Shown: piece after piece, positions 55,690 through 64,000 of the stretch
How positions within the stretch are numbered: position 1 is the first letter of the stretch
Layout of the letters: the number at the start of each line of letters is the position of its first letter
Source of the DNA: Leuctra nigra
Taxonomy: Eukaryota; Arthropoda; Insecta; Plecoptera; Leuctridae
Assembly (NCBI GenBank): GCA_934045905.1
Contig: OW203763.1
Span: 39,710,724-39,774,723 of the forward strand
Reading direction: 5' to 3'
DNA: 64,000 nt
Notes under the pieces: model-generated
What the model saw: the letters and a program-made list of their open reading frames with translations, nothing else
Databases searched by the model: none
What the model was told of the DNA's origin: nothing
Position numbers and translations under genes: made by a program

Positions 55690-55866
55690 AAACGTATTCT
55701 CTGCTGGTCAGGTTCCTTGACAATAAATCCTTGTTATTATCGATGAAATCAGAGCTCACCTACTAGATTTAGATAATGCACAGACTTCATGGGATGATGC
55801 CATCAAACTTTTATCAGACAATCCTTTCCTTTCAAGGTATCGTTTATTATTTGTTCGAGTATACAT
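55690..55866. mobile_element. MITE family M, copy at 55.7 kb
   Basis: Contains CTGCTGGTCAGGTTCCTTGA, ATCAGAGCTCACCTACTAG and a right end TCGTTTATTATTTGTTCGAG. The left terminus is decayed. It serves as the uninterrupted reference for the nested copy at 48.8 kb. Confidence 0.75.
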
Positions 55867-56569
55867 AAGATAATAGGAAATAATCAACATTCTTTACCAT
55901 TTGTCATTGTTTTTGTCCTATCTCCTCCTCCCCCCCCCTCCTCGCAGAGCATAGCCTTCTTCAGAAGAAGCCCGAGGAGGAATGAACCTGCCAAGTTCCA
56001 CTGATTTCATTCAAAGAGGCTTTATTGAATCATAATTATTGTTAGAATATATGAATGCATAATGTGTTTTCACTTTATGTAGATGCTTAGGCACTGTCTG
56101 TGAATAAATGTTAACATACCTACCTTGATTTTATTTACGCATTAAGGTGGCATTTGCATGTGTTATGTGTGTTGCTGATCATTGATGTTGTGTGGAAGCT
56201 ATGAAAAGTACAGTTCTTGTATGTTTAATGAATTGGTAAATCTGAAGCTAAAGTATATAATTTGTTCATAAAATATAGATTTAAAACTTTCTTTCAGTAT
56301 CTGTTGCATTCCAATGTTGAATCAGTTAAATTATCTGTTAAAATATACATATCATCTCAATCATCCCACCATCATCTCATCTACAGATCATGAAAATCTT
56401 CTCAAATATAGTCAGGAAGATTTTAAGATTCCTAATTTTTAATATGATTGATGGCTGGGGACTTCTTTTCTTGATGAGGAAATCTTAGTACATTCCTAGT
56501 TGCTTGTAATCCAGAACATGATTAGTTTAAATGCTTTTTGTTTGATCTAACATAATGCCACTGTTTCAG

Positions 56570-56833
56570 GTATGAACTCTCCCAAGATCTACTAGACAAG
56601 CAGATTGAACTTCTGGAGCGCAAGTACGGAGGCGAGCTTGCCCGCAACGCTGCTCTGACCATCCAGCGGGCGTTCCGGCGGTTCACACTGGTGCGCAAGT
56701 TTGCAACCATCACTGCCATGGCCAAGGCCGAGAAGAGACTTAGTCGAAGAATGACCTCAGCTCCCGAGAAGCAGTTGGAGAGTCCAGTGGTCGGCACGCA
56801 TCGGGGCGACGATGCCAGAACCATGCCGAGCAG
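56570..56833 (+). CDS. IQSEC: IQSEC/schizo exon: IQ motif
   Basis: The exon lies between ACTGTTTCAG and GAGCAG|GTGAAC. It encodes YELSQDLLDKQIELLERKYG, then AALTIQRAFRRFTLVRKF and an Arg/Lys-rich helix with AKAEKRLSRR. The (Y)ELSxDLxxKQxExLERKYGG segment followed by a single IQ motif (IQxxFRxxxxxxKF) is diagnostic for the IQSEC family. The IQ motif binds calmodulin and links Arf activation to calcium. The rest of the exon is a polar linker. Phase 2 at both ends. The exon is GC-rich compared with its flanks and lies 2.8 kb after the previous one. Confidence 0.93.
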
Positions 56834-57140
56834 GTGAACGATCATTCTTACTTCTAATACTATCCAATTCCTCTTGGAAGCTTCTCAAAACAGAGTCTGC
56901 CTTACTTTTCAGTAGGGTTGGGCGAATCGGCTCGAAACCCGAACTGAACCTGCTATTGATGTTCGCGAACCGAACCTTAAAATGAAATATCCTAACCAAA
57001 CCTTTCTCTCAGCACCAATTTGACATTTCCAGTAATTATTGCAAAATATTAGAGAAATAATAAGTTTATTTTTATTTTAGGTACTTTTCTTACTTTTCTT
57101 TTTATTCAATGATGTGAATTAATTTTATCAAACTTAGAAT

Positions 57141-58552
57141 TAGGGATGTTCAACGATTATTTTATTTAAATCGATTATTAATTCGATTTTCGTAAATTAA
57201 ATCGATTTAAATCGTATTTATATCATCATGTTCAGTGTGGTCATCATATCGTCTTTTACGGCAATATTAACCTCAATAATGAAATGTGTCCGGGAAGTCA
57301 TTCATTTTTACTTCAAATACGCTGTAATGTGTAGTAATTCATTAATTCATCACTGATAAATGGTAATGCGAATTAGAAATACACATTGAAATACACACAA
57401 ACATAAATTTATCACTAAAATATTATGCCCACAAAGAAAAATGTGGACAGAATGAAGGCAGCCATTTAGATGTTGTAAAATGCAACCATTTTCAAGGCAG
57501 CAAATTCAAATTGATGTAATTCGATTATTTGTACTAACATCGATTAATCGTTTTGAATGTCATAATTAGGGATGTAAAATTTCCGGAAAGATAAAATTTG
57601 GAAAATTTCCGGAAATATTTATAGAAATTTTCCGGAAAAATTTCCATAAGCAATAACAGGCATTCACTAGACAACACATTTTGAGAGATTGTATGCAAGA
57701 GGAAATGTAAAAAGTGTAAAGTTATTTTTCTTTAAAACCAATGCTACAATTAAGCAGATAATACTTATTGTTTTCGGAGTGAGAAACCCATTTAAAAGCA
57801 ATGAAACCTTACGGTTTACAAAATGTTATGGAAGGCACTAAAACATTCACTGTATTTTTCCAAAATTACATACCGATTCAAAAACCGATACCGATACATA
57901 AGATTTAAAAACGATAATACGAAACAAACCTCACAGAACACCCCTTGATTGCAAAAGCTCAAGTATTTCTAGGACAATTCCACGCCAAAGCATAAAAAAA
58001 TTGAAATACTTAATTGAAGGTTACGACTCTGATTTTGTTCATAATTGGTAGGTATACTTTAAGAAAGGAAGATCTTAAAATTAATAATTTGATTATAATT
58101 TTATGTGGGCCCATAAATGATAAAAGGTGGGGGGATGCCCAAATTTGTCCTTCAAACGACCCCCCCCCCCCCCAAAATGTATTTTTGATATTTTGTATAA
58201 AAAATATGTGTATCCTAATTGTATATTTAACATCCTTTGCAAACTTGTACAGTATGGAAGTTATGTTTGCGGTATAATGTAAAAACTAAAAATAGGAGGT
58301 ACTAGGTTTTTGCATTATATTCCACAACTTATTAATAGTACATCATGAGCTAGCCGAACGAGACCCTTCCCACCCTGCCACGGAAGGTTTGTAAACTGTT
58401 TTGGGTACTTCCAAAGTAAGCAATTCAAAAACTATTTTTTCTTAAAAATTGGAAAAATAAAGTTTGGAAAATTTCCGGAAATATTTCCGGCTCACATCCC
58501 TAGTCATAATCGATTAATCGATTCGATTAAATCGTAATCGTGAACATCCCTA
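57141..58552. mobile_element. Middle hAT-like MITE of the nest
   Basis: Ends TAGGGATGTTCAACGATTA and TAATCGTGAACATCCCTA are inverted, with ATCGATTAA-rich arms. The exact 8-bp duplication CTTAGAAT lies at 57133-57140 and 58553-58560. It sits inside the outer element and holds the inner one. Confidence 0.95.
57567..58502. mobile_element. Inner hAT-like MITE of the nest
   Basis: Ends TAGGGATGTAAAATTTCCGG and CCGGCTCACATCCCTA are inverted, with repeated AATTTCCGGAAA words in both arms. The exact 8-bp duplication GTCATAAT lies at 57559-57566 and 58503-58510. A C-run at about 58160 and a fragment related to 20036-20110 (58345-58420) suggest yet older repeats inside. Confidence 0.95.
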
Positions 58553-58992
58553 CTTAGAATGCACTATAATGATGGGCATGAATTAGTTAATTGAGAGTAG
58601 ATCTGCATCAGGTAGGTAAGGTAACAATTTTGCAAAAGTGTTTGTACTACAAAGGAAGAAACTATAAAATGCAAAATCTCCTTGTGAAAACTATGCCAAA
58701 CAATGTTTGATGTTATTTGTGTGTATCCTGACTTTAAATAAGTCAGGTCTTTTTAAGTGCAGGTAAAAAAGGCCAGAGGCTCGGTTCGGAGGTTCGGTCA
58801 AACATTTAAAGTTCGGTTTGAGGTTCGGTTAAAAAATATGAGGTTTACCCAACCCTACTTTTTAGTATTTGTGAACAATTCCAAAGAAAGGAAATATACA
58901 TTTGCATCTATGATGCTGCTATATAATTTGATTACTATGTTGACTTAGTCTCCCAGCGCATGTTCTTATATTGATGTGTATGTTATGCACAG

Positions 58993-59122
58993 GTCAATGT
59001 CGATGCGCGAACGGCGCAACACAGATGTGATACCTCTTGTACGCAGCCAGTCTGGCCGGTGCGACGCTGACAACTACCCCACCTCCCCCTACTACACACC
59101 ACACTTCCCTGATGCCAATGAG
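58993..59122 (+). CDS. IQSEC: IQSEC/schizo linker exon 1
   Basis: The exon lies between TTATGCACAG and AATGAG|GTAAGT; it completes the Arg codon left by 56833 and ends in phase 0. It encodes RSMSMRERRNTDVIPLVRSQ, then SGRCDADNYPTSPYYTPHFP and DANE. The basic and Tyr/Pro-rich stretch has no catalytic domain. It belongs to the disordered linker between the IQ motif and the Sec7 domain. Phase agreement on both sides supports the borders. Confidence 0.85.
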
Positions 59123-59750
59123 GTAAGTGCCTGAGCCTAACAGAGTCCAGGAAATAGTATCTTGGATCTTACATTTTTTCAGTATTTTTATTTAAATTAC
59201 TATAATTTTATTATAATTATCATTTATTTTTTGAATACATTTCATTTTGAGTTTTCATTTTCTACAAGCAATATCATAATACCTAACTATGAGATCAGTG
59301 TAGTTTGTGCATATTATAATAGAAAAAATGTTTTCCTGGTCTACTCCACATTTGCGAATATTCAACCTACATAGTTCAATCATAGTTCAATTACTATTTT
59401 TTTGTTAATCCTGATTAATTGCATAATTTCTCAAAGAAGTAGGTAAAAATGATTGTCATAGAGTCTTAAATGAATTACTTGGATGCGCTTTGTTTGATAT
59501 TTTGCTCAGTTGTAACATGGGAATTATAGAGGGGAAGGGTGATGAAGGCACTGAAAATTGATTAATGAATAGTGAATACGGTCTTGTGTCTTCAAGGGTT
59601 TAGAACTTTAGATGATATTGCCAAAATTTTAATTTCTCTTTAGTACATTGGAAAGGAAATACTTACAATATGGATAGTAAATAGAGTAATTGTTGCTTGT
59701 ATAAGTAGTCTGGTAGCCAGTGAATTAAAGTATTTGCTTGAATATTTCAG

Positions 59751-59932
59751 TTTGACTGCGATAGCCGCAAAGGTCGTCGGTCGATGATTACGTCTCCTCT
59801 GGGAGGTCCGGGCCGCGGTGTTGGTGTGGGAGGGTCAACGAGTGGCCGAGGGAGCTATCAACAGCCCAAGGTGCCACCCGAGGTGCCTAAGAGGACGTCG
59901 TCTATCACCACACGCGCTCCCCTAGACTCAAG
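59751..59932 (+). CDS. IQSEC: IQSEC/schizo linker exon 2
   Basis: The exon follows GAATATTTCAG in phase 0 and ends TCAAG|GTAAGC in phase 2. It encodes FDCDSRKGRRSMITSPLGGP, a Gly-rich run, then KVPPEVPKRTSSITTRAPL. The PPxVPKRTSSI(T/S)xR segment is a conserved block upstream of the Sec7 domain in IQSEC proteins and is a good anchor for the assignment. Confidence 0.9.
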
Positions 59933-60289
59933 GTAAGCATGGACCCACCACTTACTTATCCTTGGTGAACAGATACTCGAAGGAACTAGTGTGAGCTACA
60001 AAACAATTGTCCAAATATTCAACTGTGCTCTTTGATGCGTATTTGATGGTATAATCCCTAACTTACAAAGATAGTATGTTGAAATAATTATTGGACATTT
60101 TACAAACATTTTCTATTAACAATCGACTTGAGGTGACCTATTGCTCGACATTATGTTCATTCCTCCTGTATGTGGTAGTGATCGATAGCACTTCAGCTAA
60201 ATAATACCCCATAAAAAACACTTCGTGTAAAAAAACCAGCCAAGTCTCTTCAACTATGAAACAATAGAAAAAAATCTAAAAATTCAGCA

Positions 60290-61080
60290 CTGAAAAGTAG
60301 TGATATCAAAAAATGGGCCAAGTCAAAACTTAATTTTAAAAGCCAAAATATACTTGGCGCATCGTGTATATAAATAATATAGAAGCATATGCCAAAAACT
60401 AAATATACCTAAATATATATAATATACCTATAATGCCCTTAAAAACGATACGTTTTTTATGGGGATATCACTAATTTTTTTAGTTTATTTACCAAACTTG
60501 TAACACATATCGGAGCAACAATGACTAATTCCTTTAAAAAAATACGCCATTTCTGAATTGGTTACTACGAAAAATTGTGTTTGGTGCTAAATACAAGCTT
60601 AAAGTGATATACCATGAAGAATTGCGAAAGCATCGGTCCCATCGGTCCAGCCGTTTTCGAGTTATGGCATCACTCCAGGTTTTCAAAATGGCGACTGAAA
60701 TTACTGCCACCTAGAATTTATTTTTTATAAATGTTATGTATCATTTTAAGCCTTCTGAATATGTAGTTATAGTAGTAAGAAGTCATTAAAGTATGATTAT
60801 TCATATTTATGACGTCATTTCCGGTTTCGGTAATAGTACATTTCTACTTCAGCTATTGGTATTCCATAAAGATGACCGTCTGAATCATTTGGCGCTAGAT
60901 TCATTCCGATCGGTCAAGCCGTTTTTGAGATATGACGTCACTTCTGGTTTCAAAATGGCGGCTGCCGGTTGGTTTTATAAAAAGGCACCTCAGACGCCAA
61001 AAGTGCACATGTGGTAAAAATTTCAGATCGACCGGTTCAGCCGTTTAGGCTGTGGCGGTGACAGCGACGTTTCCTGATAT
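60290..61080. repeat. Degenerate modular repeat in IQSEC intron
   Basis: Three modules at about 60630, 60880 and 61015 carry variants of GATCGGTCCAGCCGTTTTCG followed by TATG(A/G)CGTCAC, CCGGTTT and AAAATGGCGGC. This is repeat-derived DNA of unknown class with no open frame of note. Confidence 0.5.
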
Positions 61081-61729
61081 CATCATCATCAGATGGAGAT
61101 AGGTTTTAAAAGGGGTGCAATTTCACTGTTTTCATGGCCCTCTAGCTCACAAATGTAATAACCTGTTGTTCCCAAATTTGATATATGGGGTTGGGTGGGC
61201 CACAGCTCGAAATTAAGATATTTCGCAACAATGTGATATTTTCCATTTTTAAGATCCAGTAGGCCGAAAATGCCATGTTGTTGCTTACAGTAAAAGTGTT
61301 TGGTCTGCTCCCGGCATTTACGGTTTGTGGAGTGAGTGTGAGTGTATAGTACGACTTGGCTGGGTGGAGCGACCGCTCCACTAGATTTAGCTCAAATGTT
61401 TTTTTTGTCTTAGAATCATAGTTTTAGAGATACAGTTATCCCAATTTACGAACAAATCAATTCAACTTGACTCTCCACTTCATGTTTTTACCAAATGTGT
61501 GATTTCAAAGGTTGGTTCAGTAAAGGATGAACCACGATGCAAGATGTAAATGGAGTGTAAAGCCGCGTTCATTTTAACTAAACGTTTGAAAATTAAGAAA
61601 AATGAACGCAATTTCAATTTTCAAGTCTATATAAACTTATGAATTTGTTTACAACGAAATGTTGTAAATTAACGTATGCTAATTTCAACTCCAAGTTGAA
61701 ATACTCTCAACTTCCGAGTCAAATGGAAA

Positions 61730-61800
61730 GTGGCGCATGCGCACGGACACTTCTCTCACCTCGAAAATCAGCTGATCGCGCTGGACGGCGCCATCTTGTT
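61730..61800 (+). promoter_or_regulatory. Possible internal promoter in IQSEC intron
   Basis: A GC-rich patch in AT-rich DNA contains GCGCATGCGCAC, a canonical NRF-1-type palindrome, and GCGCCATCTTG, a YY1-type site that often lies just after a start site. It sits about 230-290 bp upstream of the 62024 exon, so it could drive a short IQSEC isoform. This is inferred from motifs only. Confidence 0.4.
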
Positions 61801-62023
61801 TGAAGTGTGCTGCATTTACTATTTATGATTTGTTATGTTCCTAAAGTGGTTGTGAATGAAAGTGTAATTTTGTTAATTTTGCAACGTTAATTTTCTAATG
61901 TTAATTTGTTTCAAACGTGGCTCTAAGAAGATTCCGTACATCTCAGCTCTGGACAGTTGTCATTCCTTCACTGAAGCAGCCAGTCTCAAGTCTGTTTTGA
62001 ACTGTATGTATTTTATTGTCCAG

Positions 62024-62192
62024 TAGACTGAACCGCTCGAGCCGTCTGAGCAAGAGTCGAGACAACGGCAGTGCTTCGAGCGTGCATTCCTCGGGCAGCG
62101 ACTCGAGTCTCTCCGCAGAACGCAACGCCCATGGGGACGGCTCCGAGAATGATCTGCATCGAAGTTCACCGATATGGAAGCGAAAGGGCCAG
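62024..62192 (+). CDS. IQSEC: IQSEC/schizo linker exon 3
   Basis: The exon lies between TTATTGTCCAG and GGCCAG|GTGAGG; it completes a Ser codon with the AG left at 59932 and ends in phase 0. It encodes RLNRSSRLSKSRDNGSASSV, then a Ser-rich stretch with SSGSDSSLSAERN and SSPIWKRKGQ. It is typical of the Ser-rich linker before the Sec7 domain, and SxSS(V/L)xS repeats are common here in IQSEC proteins. Confidence 0.88.
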
Positions 62193-62199
62193 GTGAGGG

Positions 62200-63200
62200 C
62201 AACGGATTAGCATTATTTCGTTATATTGCGTTTGTTGTCAGTTTTCTAAATTGGGGCTCTTATTTCTACTTTCTGTTCTCTTTTAATCGTCTTTTCATGG
62301 AAACACACAAATATGAAGTTCAGAATCATTGTCCATGGCAAAGTAACCTTTTGAGGTCATGGACATTGTGGTAATATGCACAGCTCAAATTCACCAGTTA
62401 CTTGCCCAGCTGCGAACCAACTTAAATATATTGTTCCAACATTTAATCATGAATGATTACTAACTGTTAATGTTAGTGTTAATGACTGTTTTACTATATA
62501 TACACTTATGGAATGTAAATTCTGTTGTGAATAAAGGCTTAAAACATTTATGCAAGTGCCAGAACAATTTTTTTTTTTTTTTAATTATAAAATGGTAGTA
62601 CAAACTAAAAGATAAACTGGAACTGAACTCTACTACACAACAGTAGTATTTTATATTAGTACCTATCTTTGACTATTAATAGGTGTATACAATAAATTTT
62701 GCCTTCAATGGCATGCATTCATAAAGTTGCATAGTGTACAATTAGTGAGTTTTCCTTTAGGTTCAAAGAATTGGAAGTGGCCACACATACAGGAATATTA
62801 CTGATAGAATTCGATATCGTACACAACCTTGGCGACATGCATGTAGGTAGATCTGTAGGTAATAATATTTTTCTGAATGGAAGTCATAGCCGCTAGAGCC
62901 GCCATAAATTCTTTTCACCCTAATGGTTCCGAAATCAATAATCACACATGTGATGGCTTAATATGTTTCTATTAAAGTAGAGCCACTCTTGTTGCTTTGC
63001 TAATTTTATTTGGATAATTAATGCATACATTTTAGGTATTTATTGAAACTGAGGTTAATTTGTTAAATTTCTAAAATAAAATGAAGTCTGAAAAAGTCAA
63101 GATAGAAATTTAACCGTGTACACGAGATTGTATGGCTCAATATGTTGATTCCCATACAGCCGCGACGGAATCTCTGTTACGAGGTTTGTACTTGTGTTTC
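62200..63200. other. IQSEC intron, no other feature
   Basis: AT-rich intronic DNA with a poly(T) tract at about 62569-62581. I see no exon or element. Confidence 0.45.
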
Positions 63201-63202
63201 AG

Positions 63203-63346
63203 TCTCCGGACCACGGAGACAGCTGTGCCGAGTACTCGCTGCCAGAACTGAGCCGGTCTCACACGAGTGCGGCGTACCAGCTGCCCATGCAGGACCACGT
63301 GCATGCGTCGCAGCCCAACATGGCGCATTCACACACCTCCAACAAG
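63203..63346 (+). CDS. IQSEC: IQSEC/schizo linker exon 4
   Basis: The exon follows TTGTGTTTCAG in phase 0 and ends CAACAAG|GTCGGT, a usable though weaker donor. It encodes SPDHGDSCAEYSLPELSRSH, then TSAAYQLPMQDHVHASQPN and a His/Ser-rich tail. It is the last IQSEC exon inside the window; the Sec7 and PH domains should follow to the right. Confidence 0.82.
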
Positions 63347-63735
63347 GTCGGTCTCAGAACACGTTGAGGTGCCTCGGTGGCTTTGCGTTCCGCTCAGTTT
63401 ATTTTATAAAGCATTTTATTCAGGTTGAAATGACAATGCATGTTAAACTTTCTGTGTATGTTGCAAATTTTAGAGATCTGCTAAAAGTATGCAATTGCAT
63501 TGCATATATCCAACCCTCTCTTAAGATGACAGAAAATATTGATAACAATTTGCAAAACCTTCGAACTTAAAAAACAAAATGTTCAGGAGAAGGAAAAAAC
63601 ACAGTTTAAATTACATTTTTGGGTATAAAAATCTGATTCATTTTTAATGCCTCTCATATAAATAGTATAATAAATAGTATTATGTACCTCCATAATTGCA
63701 TAATTTGTAAGTAATTGTCAGATACGAGTTTTTTC

Positions 63736-64000
63736 TAGAGATGGGCCGATTCCAAAATTTCACGATTCCGATTCCGATACCGATTCTTAGCTCCGATTCT
63801 TGCGATTCCGATTCCGATTCTTCACAAATACCTACAAACCTCACTGTATTTTTCACCCTTAGTATTTTGCCCTCAGGTAAGTAATTAAAAAATAAAAAAA
63901 GTGGTAAGAAAACAACATTTAATGTATTTTTAATGTGTTAGATCTTTAATTTTGTTGGAAAGTAAGTAGTAATACTAGGAATTGTGCTTTGTCGATGTTT
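63736..64000. mobile_element. Left part of a hAT-like MITE, cut by window edge
   Basis: It begins TAGAGATGGGCCGATTCC, a hAT-type terminus, followed by repeated CGATTCCGATTC words. This mirrors the pattern of the other elements here (a short word repeated in the arm). The right end lies outside the window, so no duplication can be checked. Confidence 0.65.

Larger units (their letters stand above)
56913..58857. mobile_element. Outer hAT-like MITE of a three-level nest
   Basis: Ends TAGGGTTGGGCGAATCGG and TTTACCCAACCCTA are inverted, with subterminal GGTTCGG/GAACCTG words. The flanks are CTTTTCAG (56905-56912) and CTTTTTAG (58858-58865), seven of eight bases matching. It is related to the 4733-5457 element. 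It contains the middle and inner elements and lies in an IQSEC intron. Confidence 0.88.

Overview
This looks like a piece of an arthropod nuclear genome, very probably an insect and perhaps a hemipteran (the order is a guess). It is AT-rich, its genes are split by long introns with standard GT-AG junctions, and most of the DNA is transposon-derived. There are no bacterial operons. A 200-N assembly gap lies at 36189-36388.

Four host loci can be read. (1) At 3990-8957 (+) are the last exons of a MAST-family microtubule-associated Ser/Thr kinase (insect drop out): the end of the PDZ domain, a basic exon, a possible cassette exon and a 422-codon terminal exon. The kinase domain lies left of the window. 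(2) At 14031-17094 (+) is a complete four-exon mitochondrial-type adenylate kinase 3. (3) At 19375-19599 (-) is a one-exon homologue of the tiny membrane protein SMIM15. (4) From 46144, or possibly 29339, to past the right edge (+) is the N-terminal half of an IQSEC/schizo Arf-GEF: two candidate alternative first exons, the IQ-motif exon and several Ser-rich linker exons. Its Sec7 and PH exons would lie beyond 64000.

The rest is mobile DNA. A Gypsy-type LTR retrotransposon (about 20.6-27.0 kb) has gag, protease, RT, RNase H and integrase. Its RT is split by a 1.8-kb TA-flanked element whose arms are arrays of a palindromic decamer (AAGATCTTGC), and its 3' end is replaced by a second copy of its own leader. 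An AK3 intron holds a decayed non-LTR reverse transcriptase. At least eight hAT-like elements have exact or near-exact 8-bp target duplications, including three nested one inside another in an IQSEC intron. A separate family (TIR CAGGGTTCCCAG) makes 6-bp duplications; one copy sits in a 20-bp minisatellite and the other holds a hAT insertion. A MITE family has inserted into itself, and a 36-nt hairpin looks like a transposition product.

No functional linkage between the four host genes is suggested by their order. The most notable material is the transposon biology: self-nested elements whose empty sites can be read directly, tRNA-like modules attached to a shared flank, and a short motif recurring in otherwise unrelated repeats.
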